From positions 124,001 through 188,000 of the forward strand of contig NZ_CADIKB010000010.1 of assembly GCF_902859825.1 (NCBI RefSeq): 64,000 bases of DNA, read 5' to 3'. The stretch's first letter is position 1. Every line of letters starts with the position of its first letter. Of this stretch, positions 25,727-34,448 are shown piece by piece. The notes under the pieces were generated by a model that made no database searches, had not been told where the DNA came from, and saw only the letters and a program-made list of their open reading frames with translations. The position numbers and the translations under genes were made by a program. The DNA comes from Paraburkholderia phenoliruptrix. GTDB lineage: Bacteria; Pseudomonadota; Gammaproteobacteria; Burkholderiales; Burkholderiaceae.

Positions 25727-28720
25727 ATGATGGATCGAACGATGAAACGTCAGGCTCTCAAGACCATTTTGTTCGCGTTGCCCAAGGTCCTTGACCTGAC
25801 GGCACGCCGTTTCCCGATGTATCGCGCTCGTCTCAAGGAGAGAAATCTGATTGTATGGATCGGATTGATGGACGAGAGCATCGGCCGGGTCATCGAGTTC
25901 AGGAACGGCCGTATTCGATCGCGCGCCGCGGGGCGAGCACAGTCCGACGTGCGCATGGCCTTCAAGGATGTCGCCACGGCCTTGAAATTTCTCTCACCCA
26001 ATCCCGACCAAGGAGAAATCATCCACGCCGCCAAGAATTTCAAGGTGGTCACCGAGGGCGAGGATGAGCTTCTCGTCTGGCTCATGCAAACACTGGCCAT
26101 GATGCAGACGGTCGGCCTGCCGATGGGCACGCCCATGCAAGACGGTACTCGCCGGTACACGACCTGCACCAACGGCGGGCCGTTGTACGTGTACGTCAAA
26201 AACGGCCGTATCGTTCGCGTCACTCCCATCGAATTTGATGATCGCGATGCGGCTAGCTGGGTGATCGAGGCACGCGGCCGGCGCTTTTCGCCACCGCGAC
26301 GCGCCTTGGTGGCCCCCCATGCGTTGACGCTCAAGTCGCTCGTCTATTCCGACAAGCGCATTCTCCATCCGATGAAGCGGGTCGATTTCGATCCGGACGG
26401 TGAACGCAATCCTCAGAACCGCGGCAAGTCGGGCTATGTGCGTATCAGCTGGGACGAGGCGCTCGATATCGTCGCCAAGGAGATCAATCGACAAAAGCGC
26501 GTTCACGGTCCGGGCTCCATTACGTTCCCGGTGTCGTCGCACCATCAGTGGGGCAACGTAGGCTACTACTTGAGCGCATTGACGCGATTTGCGAACCTGA
26601 TCGGCTTTACCCGTGTGGCCGCCAATCCGGACAGCTGGGAGGGATGGTATTGGGGCGCCATGCATCACTTCGGCAACTCCATGCGCATTGGCGTGCCAGC
26701 CGGCTATGGCGGCGTGGAGGACGCCCTCAGGGAAGCGGAGATGATCGTCTTCTGGTCGTGCGATCCGGAGAGCACCAATGGCGCCTACGCGGGCTTCGAG
26801 GGCACGCCGCGCCGCTTGTTGGCCAAGGAGCTCGGGCTGCAGTTCGTGCATATCGATCCGCACTGCAATCCCACGGCCCAGTTGCTCGGTGGCCGCTGGA
26901 TTCCGATCCGCCCGCAAACGGATGCGGCGTTGGCCACAGCGGTCATGTACGTGTGGGCCGTGGAGGGCCTGTACGACGCGGCGTATGTCGCTGCCCGAAC
27001 GACCGGCTTCGAGCAGTGGCGCGCGTATTTGCTGGGCGAAACAGACGGCATTCCCAAAACGCCGGAATGGCAGGAATCGGAAACAGGCGTGCCCGCCAAG
27101 GACGCTCGCGCTTTGGCTCGCCTGTGGGGGAACAGAAAGGTCCATCTGGCCGTCGGGATGACGGGCACGGGATTTGGCGGCGCCGGCCGGGGCGCCACCG
27201 GCGCGCAATGGGCGCGCTGCATGGTCATGATGATGGCCATGCAGGGCTGGGGCAAACCGGGCGTCAACTTCGGCTGCCTTGAAGTAGGGGCGCCTCACGA
27301 TCTGCATTTCTACTTTCCAGGCTACGCGGACGGCGGTATTTCAGGTGACCTCGCGTGGACGGGCAACGCGGTGAACAACTATCAACGCATGCCCCACATC
27401 TTGACCTTGAACCCGGTCAAGCAAATGGTGCCGCGGCAACAGTTGCCGGACGCCATCATCGACGGCCATGCCACGGGTTATCTGTGGGATGGGATGTCGC
27501 AGGAAGCGCAGTTTGCGCCGTTCAGCTATCCCATGCCCGGTTACTCGCCGATCCACATGATTTATCGCTACGGCGGCTCGGCGCTGAGCACCGTGACGAA
27601 TTCCGGCCGCTGGACGGAGGCCTACCGGCACCCGAGCCTCGAATTCGTCGTCAATCAGTCCATCTGGATGGAAGGCGAGGCGCAGTTCGCCGACGTGATC
27701 CTGCCGGCATGCACGGCATTGGAGCGCTGGGACATCGGCGAGTGGTCGAATTCCGGCGGCTACGCGCACCACGGCTTCGGCACCGTCAACCATCGCGTAC
27801 TGACGATGCAGCATAAGTGCATCGAGCCTTTAGGCGAATCGCGTTCCGACTACGATATTTTCACTGCGATCCTGACGCGGCTAGGCTTGGGCGGCGTATT
27901 CACAGAAGGGTGTAGCGAACTGAATTGGGTCAAGCGGGTGTTCGACTCGTCCGATCTGCCAGATCACGTGTCGTGGCGCGAGTTTTGCCGAAAGGGCTAT
28001 TACGTCGTGCCGCCCGAGAAGCCCGAACTTCGTCATCCCGTGGACATGCGTTGGTTCGCGCAGGGCCGCCGAAAGGACTTGCACGAACCCCATCCGTTGC
28101 CGTCGCAGTTCGCCGAAAAGTTTGGTGAGGGCTTACAGACGCCAAGCGGAAAATTCGAGTTCGTGCCGGAGTTGCTCGAGCGGCACACCGCGAACAACCC
28201 GGAAAGGCCGCCGCTCAATCGATACATTCCGTCCTGGGAGGGTTTGCGTTCCGAGCTCGCGCAACGCTACCCGCTGCAGTTAATCGCGACGCACAGCCGC
28301 TACAGTTTCCATACCCACTGCGACGGCAAGCATTCGGCGGTCAATAGTATTGACGACCATCGCGCGCTGATCGGCGGCCACCGCTTCTGGTTGTTGAGGC
28401 TGAGCCCGGCAGACGCCGCCGCTCGCGGCATTGCCCATCGGGACCTCGTCAAGGTGCATAACGATCGCGGCGCCGTGATCTGCGCCGCCGACGTTTCGCC
28501 GCTGGTGCGCGCAGGAGTGGTCAAGTCCTACGAGGCGAGCGCTGAATTCGAGCTTGTCGAGATTGATGGCGAGCAGGTTGAAATCGGCGGTTGCATGAAC
28601 ATGCTTACACCTGATCGGCCGCAGACAGCCGGCACGAGCAGCATGAGCCCGAATTCCTGCCTCGTGCAGGTTGAAAAGTGGCGCGGCGCCGACGCGTTTT
28701 TGCTCGGTCGCGCAGCGTGA
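25727..28720 (+). CDS. Molybdopterin hydroxylase/transhydroxylase large subunit with fused SCP2-like N-domain
   Basis: A 997-residue DMSO-reductase-family protein closest in motif to the large subunit of pyrogallol-phloroglucinol transhydroxylase and resorcinol hydroxylase. SSHHQWGNVGYY and ANPDSWEGW place His272, Tyr280, Asp302, Ser303 and Trp304. These match active-site residues I recall as His144, Tyr152, Asp174, Ser175 (Mo ligand) and Trp176 of the Pelobacter enzyme, with a constant offset of 128. As in that enzyme, no N-terminal Fe-S Cys motif precedes the Mo domain. Residues 1 to about 125 (IGRVIEFRNGRIRSRAAG, IHAAKNFKVVTEGEDELLVWL) look like an SCP2 lipid-binding domain. There is no Tat signal, so it is probably cytoplasmic. 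ATGs at 25727, 25730 and 25742 are possible starts. Confidence 0.82.
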   Translation: MMDRTMKRQALKTILFALPKVLDLTARRFPMYRARLKERNLIVWIGLMDESIGRVIEFRNGRIRSRAAGRAQSDVRMAFKDVATALKFLSPNPDQGEIIHAAKNFKVVTEGEDELLVWLMQTLAMMQTVGLPMGTPMQDGTRRYTTCTNGGPLYVYVKNGRIVRVTPIEFDDRDAASWVIEARGRRFSPPRRALVAPHALTLKSLVYSDKRILHPMKRVDFDPDGERNPQNRGKSGYVRISWDEALDIVAKEINRQKRVHGPGSITFPVSSHHQWGNVGYYLSALTRFANLIGFTRVAANPDSWEGWYWGAMHHFGNSMRIGVPAGYGGVEDALREAEMIVFWSCDPESTNGAYAGFEGTPRRLLAKELGLQFVHIDPHCNPTAQLLGGRWIPIRPQTDAALATAVMYVWAVEGLYDAAYVAARTTGFEQWRAYLLGETDGIPKTPEWQESETGVPAKDARALARLWGNRKVHLAVGMTGTGFGGAGRGATGAQWARCMVMMMAMQGWGKPGVNFGCLEVGAPHDLHFYFPGYADGGISGDLAWTGNAVNNYQRMPHILTLNPVKQMVPRQQLPDAIIDGHATGYLWDGMSQEAQFAPFSYPMPGYSPIHMIYRYGGSALSTVTNSGRWTEAYRHPSLEFVVNQSIWMEGEAQFADVILPACTALERWDIGEWSNSGGYAHHGFGTVNHRVLTMQHKCIEPLGESRSDYDIFTAILTRLGLGGVFTEGCSELNWVKRVFDSSDLPDHVSWREFCRKGYYVVPPEKPELRHPVDMRWFAQGRRKDLHEPHPLPSQFAEKFGEGLQTPSGKFEFVPELLERHTANNPERPPLNRYIPSWEGLRSELAQRYPLQLIATHSRYSFHTHCDGKHSAVNSIDDHRALIGGHRFWLLRLSPADAAARGIAHRDLVKVHNDRGAVICAADVSPLVRAGVVKSYEASAEFELVEIDGEQVEIGGCMNMLTPDRPQTAGTSSMSPNSCLVQVEKWRGADAFLLGRAA

Positions 28721-28730
28721 GGACTCCAGA

Positions 28731-29594
28731 ATGAAAAAGTGGAACCTGATTGTCCGTGTTGGACGTTGCGAAAACTGTCAGAACTGCGTTATTGCGTCCC
28801 GTGACGAGCATGTAGGCAATGACTTCCCGGGCTACGCCGCGCCGGCAACCATCGGCGCCGAGAGCCCGATCCGAATCCTGCGGCGCGTCCAGGGCGGCTC
28901 GCATATGATCGAGACCACGTACCTTCCGGTGATGTGCAATCACTGCGACGACGCACCGTGCATGAAAGTGGGCGGGAGCGCCATTCGCAAGCGCGCCGAC
29001 GGCATTGTCATCATCGATCCGGATAAAGCGCGGGGTCGAAAGGATATCGTGAAGGCGTGCCCGTACAAGGCGATCGTCTGGAATGACGAACTGCAATTGC
29101 CGCAGATCTGGATATTCGATGCTCATCTGCTCGATCAGGGTTGGCGGCACCCGCGTTGTCAACAGTCGTGCCCGACGGAGGTATTCGAAGCAGTGCAGCT
29201 CGATGACGAATCGATGAGCGAAAGGGCGCAAAGCGAGGGGCTCAGGGTGTTACGGCCCAACCTGGGTACGAAACCACGCGTGTGGTACAGCGGGCTCGAG
29301 CTTTGGGATACCTGTTTTATTGGAGGAAGCGTGAGCGCGCGGGTGGGCGATGTAGTCGAATGCGTCCCAGGTGCGAAAGCGGCGCTGTATGCAGGCGATC
29401 GCATAGTGGCCGAAACCGTCTCCGACGTGTTCGGCGATTTCCGCTTCAGCGGTCTGGAAAAGAACAGCGGGGTCTATCGAGTCGAAGTCCGGCATGCATA
29501 CGGAGAGGCATCGCGCCAGTGTGAGCTCGGGGAGAGCGTGCATCTTGGCGAGCTTGTGGTAGCGGCTCCGGATTTGGCGAGCGTGTGCTCGTGA
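28731..29594 (+). CDS. Fe-S electron-transfer subunit of the transhydroxylase-like molybdoenzyme
   Basis: A 287-residue small subunit, ten bases after the Mo subunit. Residues 1 to about 155 form a ferredoxin-type domain with Cys13, 16, 19, 69, 72, 77, 110, 143 and 147. Pairing in the usual crossed pattern gives two [4Fe-4S] clusters (13/16/19/147 and 69/72/77/110). The Cys needed for further clusters are replaced, for example by Ser23 and by PQIWIFDAHLL. The motif DEHVGNDFPGY is typical of this branch. Residues about 200-280 (VSARVGDVVECVPGAKAALY, VSDVFGDFRFSGLEK) form a Cna-B/transthyretin-like beta domain, as in the transhydroxylase beta subunit. The start at 28731 fits family length. Confidence 0.82.
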   Translation: MKKWNLIVRVGRCENCQNCVIASRDEHVGNDFPGYAAPATIGAESPIRILRRVQGGSHMIETTYLPVMCNHCDDAPCMKVGGSAIRKRADGIVIIDPDKARGRKDIVKACPYKAIVWNDELQLPQIWIFDAHLLDQGWRHPRCQQSCPTEVFEAVQLDDESMSERAQSEGLRVLRPNLGTKPRVWYSGLELWDTCFIGGSVSARVGDVVECVPGAKAALYAGDRIVAETVSDVFGDFRFSGLEKNSGVYRVEVRHAYGEASRQCELGESVHLGELVVAAPDLASVCS

Positions 29595-29647
29595 GTTCGT
29601 CGGGCTTGGCAGCGCTCGCTTTGCGGCCGGCCCGCTTCTGCAACCAA

Positions 29648-29665
29648 TGGGTGGGCGCTCACCCA
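29648..29665. terminator. Hairpin between convergent genes
   Basis: TGGGTG (29648-29653) and CACCCA (29660-29665) form a 6-bp stem with a 6-base loop between the convergent Fe-S subunit and pstS genes. No T-tract follows, so intrinsic termination is only a possibility. Confidence 0.35.
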
Positions 29666-29670
29666 CACCT

Positions 29671-30708
29671 TCAGTGTACGGTGAGCGGTTTGCGCGCAAG
29701 CTCCTCGGGCTGACTGGCTGGCCATTGCGAGCGGATTCTCGCCACCACCACGTCAGGCAGAGGGACGTAGTCCAGCGCGTCGACTGTTTGTCCGCCATGA
29801 GCAAATGCCCATTCGAAGAATTTCAGTGTGGCTTCGTTGCGGCCCGCCGCGTCTCGCGCGGCATGAATGAGCACGTAGGTCGCGCCCATGACTGGCCATG
29901 CATCCTGACCTCGTGGGTGGGTGAGCGACTGATAGAGCGAACCGGACCAGTCGGCACTGTTTGCCGCAGCCTTGAATGTCGCGACGCCGGGTTGTATCGG
30001 GGAACCCTCTGCATTGGCGATGGCCGCATACGTCAAGCGATTCTGCTTCGTGAAATCCCATGCGACGTAGCCTATAGCGCCCGGCAGGTAGCCGACGTAC
30101 GTGGCGACGCCTTCATTGCCCTTGCCGCCGATTCCCAGAGGCCAGCGGACCGTGGTGCCTTCACCGATCCTCCGGTTCCATTCGGGACTCACCTGTGCGA
30201 GATAGTGCGTCCAGATCAGCGTCGTGCCTGATCCGTCCTGACGGCGCACGACGGCAATGGGCGTATCGGGCATCCTGATGTTCGGATTCAGCCGCGCGAT
30301 TGCAGGATCGTCCCAGTAGCGAATCTTGCCGAGAAAGATCTCCGCGAGCACCTGTCCTGAAAGCGTGAGCTTGCCGGCCGCAATGCCCGGAAGATTGACG
30401 ACGGGAACCACGCCGCCGATCGCTGTTGGAAACTGCCTCAATCCGTTAGCCGAGAGCTGCTCGTCGGTCAGCGGCGCGTCGGAGCCTGCGAAATCGACCT
30501 CGTTGGCAAGCATCTGCCTGATGCCATCCGTAGAGCCTGTAGCGTGATAGACCACTTTGCTTCCGCCCGACGCCCGATAGTCGGTGGCCCATCGGATATA
30601 GAGGGGTGCGGCGAACGTGCTGCCGGCCCCGGTAATGTCGGCGGAGTACGCGGCTGTTGCAAATGAAACGCAAAGCACGTCAGCCATGAGGGTGCGCCAT
30701 GCTCTCAC
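29671..30708 (-). CDS. pstS: Phosphate-binding periplasmic protein PstS-like
   Basis: A 345-residue substrate-binding protein of the phosphate ABC importer family. The signal peptide ends near AAYSA. The phosphate-site blocks are DITGAGSTFAAPLYIRW, HATGSTDGIRQM, FAGSDAPL and VRRQDGSGTTLIWTHYL, as in PstS. The start is GTG at 30708 with GGAGG five bases upstream. It stands alone: no pstC, pstA, pstB or phoU is in the window. I see no convincing Pho box in the 408 bp upstream. It may be an extra high-affinity copy or a secreted variant. Confidence 0.88.
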   Translation of the reverse strand: MRAWRTLMADVLCVSFATAAYSADITGAGSTFAAPLYIRWATDYRASGGSKVVYHATGSTDGIRQMLANEVDFAGSDAPLTDEQLSANGLRQFPTAIGGVVPVVNLPGIAAGKLTLSGQVLAEIFLGKIRYWDDPAIARLNPNIRMPDTPIAVVRRQDGSGTTLIWTHYLAQVSPEWNRRIGEGTTVRWPLGIGGKGNEGVATYVGYLPGAIGYVAWDFTKQNRLTYAAIANAEGSPIQPGVATFKAAANSADWSGSLYQSLTHPRGQDAWPVMGATYVLIHAARDAAGRNEATLKFFEWAFAHGGQTVDALDYVPLPDVVVARIRSQWPASQPEELARKPLTVH

Positions 30709-31116
30709 GAGGGCCTCCGGTGGGGTCTGATCATCGGACAGCAGTGCGCTAACGTCGGCATTGCCAATCGTTTTGGCGAATGCAAATCGTCATCGCTATT
30801 GCGGCAGCAGTTTGAATCTCTACGCGCGGGTCTGCCCTTTGCTCCGCCATGCCGCATGTGGCCAATTACACGACGCTCGCACGGTGAATTCCAATTGAAT
30901 CGTGCTATCACTGCGCGGAATTCGCGAACCGCGAAGCGGCAGGCAGTGACTGTAAACTTCGCCGCCCATCGACCGCAACGCCGCGCCTATCAAGCAACCG
31001 ATGCAATGCGGTGAGCGCGTCAGCTGTCGTCGGCGAGGCAACTCAGGAGTTTGCGAGGCGGCTTGGCGAGCCTGTGGCGATGGCCGCGGCGGCCGCACCG
31101 ACGCAGTGCCGCCTGC
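30709..31116. other. 408-bp intergenic region
   Basis: It lies upstream of pstS and downstream of the RidA gene. Short frames show no recognisable family. No clear promoter, Pho box or hairpin was found by eye. Confidence 0.4.
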
Positions 31117-31578
31117 TTAGCCGTGCAGCTCGAACACGCTGTCGATCTCCACCGGAATGCCCATGGGCAGCGTATGCACGCCGATGGCGCTGCGGGCCGG
31201 CAACAGGTCGGTGCCGAACAGATCCAGCAGCACGTCGCTCGCGCCGTTTGCAACTTTGGGGTGCTGAGTGAATGAGGCCGCAGCTCGCACGTAAACGGTC
31301 AACCGTGCACACCGCCTGATGCGGTCGAGCCCGCACTGTTCGTGCAGGCAAGACAGGATCATGAGCATGGTCAGCCTTGCGCAATGCTGAGCGCGCTCGA
31401 TGCTCATCTCTTCGCCCACAATCCCTGTCACAGGCACGCCGTTTTCGAAAGGTCCTAGCCCCGAGACGTGCGCCTCGTTGCCTATGATCGATACGGTGCG
31501 ATACGAACCGAGCGGCGCGATGGGTGGGGGCAGAACCAGGCCGAGTGTCGCGAGGCGAGCGGTGGTCGTTTCAATCAT
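31117..31578 (-). CDS. RidA/YjgF/YER057c-family protein
   Basis: A 153-residue RidA-superfamily protein. The start is the ATG at 31578 (MIETTTARLATLG), with GGAG upstream; longer upstream frame lacks homology. Recognisable blocks: LGSYRTVSIIGNEAHVSGLGP, GEEMSIERAQHCARLTMLMIL, RCARLTVYVRAAASF, HPKVANGASDVLLDLFG and the C-terminal ARSAIGVHTLPMGIPVEIDSVFEL. It belongs to the larger subgroup with the GASDVL element, not canonical RidA, and hydrolysis of an enamine or imine is only presumed. It sits downstream of the epimerase gene on the same strand. Confidence 0.85.
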   Translation of the reverse strand: MIETTTARLATLGLVLPPPIAPLGSYRTVSIIGNEAHVSGLGPFENGVPVTGIVGEEMSIERAQHCARLTMLMILSCLHEQCGLDRIRRCARLTVYVRAAASFTQHPKVANGASDVLLDLFGTDLLPARSAIGVHTLPMGIPVEIDSVFELHG

Positions 31579-31692
31579 GGAGTCTCCGTAGAAAAAGCAG
31601 CGTCGTTGACGCAAGCATGCTGCGCTTTCCGGGCGCAGGGGCGCATGTCCGCTGGCCGAGCAAGGTACCAGCAAAATGCAGGCTGTGCGTTG

Positions 31693-32748
31693 CTAGTGCG
31701 ACTGGGTCTCGCGCAGCAGCCCGAGCCGCACGAGGCTTTGAGCCGTCGCAACAATGGCCTCCTCGCGGGGGCGCGGCGACCAGCCGAGCAGGCTCATGGC
31801 TTTCTGGCCGGTGGCGTTGAGATTGCGGCCAAGCAGCGGCAGCGAGCCCCGCAGCGCGGGATCCCTCAGTGCGCCGAGGCGCACGAGCCAGTTCGGCAGC
31901 ACCCGGGTGGAGACACGACGCCCGGCAGGCCCCATGCGTGCCTTGAGAAGCAGGGCGACATCGGCCAGCCACATGCTTTCGCCTGCAATGGCAATAAAGC
32001 GCTCGCCGCTGGCGGCTTCGTGAGTCATGGCCCGTACATGCAGATCGGCGAGATCGCGTACGTCGACGAAACCTGAATTGATCCGCGGATTGCCCAGCTG
32101 GCCGTCCAGCATGTCCCGGATCAGGCGGATGGAGTGCGAATAGTCGGCGCCGAGGACGGGCCCGACAACCGTCACCGGGTTGATGACAGACAGTTGCAAG
32201 CCGCGTCCTTCTCGCGTGACGAAGTCCCAGGCCGCACGCTCCGACAAGGTCTTCGATTTCTGATAGGGCCAGACATTCTGGCTTGTCAGGTCACTCCAGT
32301 CAGTCTCGTTGAAGGGCCGCTTCATGGGTGCGTGTCCGGCGCAGATCGCACCGAAAGCGGAGGTGAGCACCACGCGCTGCACGCGCGCGTCGCGTGCGGC
32401 GCGCAGCACGCGCAGATTGCCTTGCACGGCGGGCCCGATCCAGTCGTCTTCGCTCGTCTGCTGTCCCGTGGGCGTCGGCGACGCGCCATGCATGACGTAG
32501 GCGCAGCCGGCAGTCGCTTCGTGCCAGCCTCCGTCGGAGGCGAGATCGGCCGCGACGAATGACAGACGATCTCCGGGCTCGGCACCGCCTGTCTTCAGTT
32601 GTGCACGCACTTGCGCCTCGCGCGTGAGCGAGCGGACGGTGGTTCGTACCCGATAGCCGAGATTCAGCAGGGCGAGAATACAGTGCTGAGCGATGAATCC
32701 CGTGCCTCCGGTAACAAGAACGGTTGCGTCTTTGCTTGTGCGGTTCAT
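31693..32748 (-). CDS. NAD-dependent epimerase / dihydroflavonol-4-reductase-like
   Basis: A 351-residue extended short-chain dehydrogenase. The Rossmann motif is TVLVTGGTGFIAQHC near the N-terminus, VADL marks the adenine pocket, the catalytic pair is YQKSK (YxxxK), and VVLTSAFGAI provides the active-site Ser region. The family reduces ketones or aldehydes such as dihydroflavonols and methylglyoxal. It is divergent from an AraC regulator (95 bp) and upstream of the RidA gene, so AraC control is likely. The substrate cannot be told. Confidence 0.87.
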   Translation of the reverse strand: MNRTSKDATVLVTGGTGFIAQHCILALLNLGYRVRTTVRSLTREAQVRAQLKTGGAEPGDRLSFVAADLASDGGWHEATAGCAYVMHGASPTPTGQQTSEDDWIGPAVQGNLRVLRAARDARVQRVVLTSAFGAICAGHAPMKRPFNETDWSDLTSQNVWPYQKSKTLSERAAWDFVTREGRGLQLSVINPVTVVGPVLGADYSHSIRLIRDMLDGQLGNPRINSGFVDVRDLADLHVRAMTHEAASGERFIAIAGESMWLADVALLLKARMGPAGRRVSTRVLPNWLVRLGALRDPALRGSLPLLGRNLNATGQKAMSLLGWSPRPREEAIVATAQSLVRLGLLRETQSH

Positions 32749-32843
32749 ATCTGGATGTCCGAAACGAAGAACCGCAAGGTTAAGACCCGACCTGCGGGTT
32801 GTTAATGCTCTATAGTGCGAGTTACTTGCGTGACAGTACGATC

Positions 32844-33815
32844 ATGAGTGGCGATCCCTTCTCCGACATCCTCAGATTCACGAAAGCCAGATCATTGGCG
32901 ACGGGCGGTTTTTCAGCCGGCGGCAGCTGGGCCATTCGTTTTCCCGCACCGGACAAGATCAAATTCTTTGCCGTAGTGAAAGGCGCTTGCTGGGTTGTGA
33001 TCGACGGCGAAGACCCGATCCGGTTTGCAAACGGGGACGTCGGTCTGCTGACAGCAAAACGGTCGTTTGTGCTCGCAAGCGATCCACGTGTTGTGCCCGT
33101 CGACGCCATGGTGTTGTTCTCGGGCGCCGGCCGCAGCGCGGTCACAGTGGACAACGGCGAAGACTTCGCGCAGATTGGAGGGCACGTTCTGCTGGATCCG
33201 GCAAGCGGCGGCCTGCTCTCAGACGTCCTGCCGCCATGGATCCACGTACCGGCTGCATCGCCACACGCAGAAAACTTCCGCTGGCTATTGCAGCAACTGG
33301 TGGAAGAGCGCGCAGCCGATCTGCCTGGCGCGCAACTCGCGTCGGCCCAACTCGCGCAGCTACTCTTCATTCAGATACTGCGCGCTCACCTGAAAACGTC
33401 CACGCCCATGACGGGATGGCTGCGTGCGTTAGGCAACCCACGCATTGCGCCCGCGCTGCGCCTCATGCACGGCGATCCCGCACGCTCATGGCATCTGGAC
33501 GAGCTTGCAGCCGCGTGCGCGATGTCACGGACCACGTTCGCTTCTCACTTCAGGGCGAGCGTCGGTGTCGCGCCGTTGACCTATCTGGGACAGTGGCGCA
33601 TGCGTCTTGCAGAGCGCAGGTTGCGCGACGAGAACATCGCGGTCGCCGTGCTTGCCGAGTCGCTCGGGTACTCGTCCGAAAGCGCATTCAGTCACGCATT
33701 CAAGCGCATGTCAGGGCATGCGCCTACGGCATATCGTTTTATCGCCCGGGCTGCTTCCGAAGAAGGCGACAGCGAATCCCGCGGCGTTCGCACGAACGAA
33801 TCGGCTACCGGTTAG
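32844..33815 (+). CDS. AraC-family regulator with cupin_6 domain
   Basis: A 323-residue AraC protein. The ATG at 32844 (MSGDPFSDILRFT) is where homology starts. The N-terminal cupin (about 1-180: SWAIRFPAPDKIKFFAVVKGACWVVIDG, ADLPGAQLASAQLAQLLFIQILRAHL) is the type that senses small carbonyl or aromatic compounds. The C-terminal double helix-turn-helix is WHLDELAAACAMSRTTFASHF then IAVAVLAESLGYSSESAFSHAFKR. Divergent from the epimerase gene, its probable target. Its stop overlaps the convergent MarR gene by 11 bp. Confidence 0.88.
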   Translation: MSGDPFSDILRFTKARSLATGGFSAGGSWAIRFPAPDKIKFFAVVKGACWVVIDGEDPIRFANGDVGLLTAKRSFVLASDPRVVPVDAMVLFSGAGRSAVTVDNGEDFAQIGGHVLLDPASGGLLSDVLPPWIHVPAASPHAENFRWLLQQLVEERAADLPGAQLASAQLAQLLFIQILRAHLKTSTPMTGWLRALGNPRIAPALRLMHGDPARSWHLDELAAACAMSRTTFASHFRASVGVAPLTYLGQWRMRLAERRLRDENIAVAVLAESLGYSSESAFSHAFKRMSGHAPTAYRFIARAASEEGDSESRGVRTNESATG

Positions 33816-34314
33816 AGCCTGCTGCCGTATCCACCGGAACCTCGGTGAAATGTTCGAGCGACTCGGCATTCGCGTAGAGGCGCTCCAGCAGATCGCGCAG
33901 AAAGTCGATTTCCACCTGACTGAAGCAGTTAAGCGCCGTGACTTCGAAATGCTTCGCGAGCGGCACGATTTTGCGCGTCAGCTTCGCGCCTTCGGCGGTG
34001 AGCGATAGCTGCACGGCGCGTCCATCCGACGAACTTTTCTCGCGCAACACCAGACCCTGCGCAATGAGACGATCCACGATCCGCGACAACGCCGACATGT
34101 CGACGCAAGCACGCTCGACGAGCTCCGACAGGCGCTGATGCGGGCGGTGTCCAAGCGACGCGCATACGCGCCACTCGCTGAGCGACAGGCCATAGTCGCG
34201 CAGCACCTTTGAAAACGAACCGCCCATGCGACTGCCCGCACGCGCAACCAGGTACGGAATAGCGCGTTCCAGATCGTGCTCGATGAGCGGCGCATTCGGC
34301 TTCTTCATGTTCAT
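33805..34314 (-). CDS. MarR-family regulator
   Basis: About 169 residues. The winged helix is clear: RLSELVERACVDMSALSRIVDRLIAQGLVLREKSSSDGRAVQLSLTAEGAKL. Start choice is between ATGs at 34314 and 34308; the frame continues upstream to a TTG without homology. It is divergent from the resorcylate decarboxylase operon. A perfect 8-bp palindrome GTATATAC lies just upstream and a near copy lies on the other promoter, so autoregulation and control of the decarboxylase operon are inferred. MarR proteins commonly sense phenolic ligands. Confidence 0.88.
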   Translation of the reverse strand: MNMKKPNAPLIEHDLERAIPYLVARAGSRMGGSFSKVLRDYGLSLSEWRVCASLGHRPHQRLSELVERACVDMSALSRIVDRLIAQGLVLREKSSSDGRAVQLSLTAEGAKLTRKIVPLAKHFEVTALNCFSQVEIDFLRDLLERLYANAESLEHFTEVPVDTAAGSNR

Positions 34315-34341
34315 GCCATGACGTGATAGTTGAAGTCGCAA

Positions 34342-34349
34342 GTATATAC
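34342..34349. promoter_or_regulatory. GTATATAC palindrome upstream of marR
   Basis: A perfect 8-bp palindrome that overlaps the likely minus-strand -10 (TATACT). A copy with one change, ATATATAC, is at 34460-34467 before the divergent operon. A MarR binding half-site is suggested. Confidence 0.4.
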
Positions 34350-34448
34350 CATCGTCCTTTCGCCGGTTAGCGCTAGAACAGGGCCAGTTTTAACGCCTAA
34401 GACGCGTAGTAAGGCAAGAGGCGCCACGGGTAATCCCTGATTCATAGT

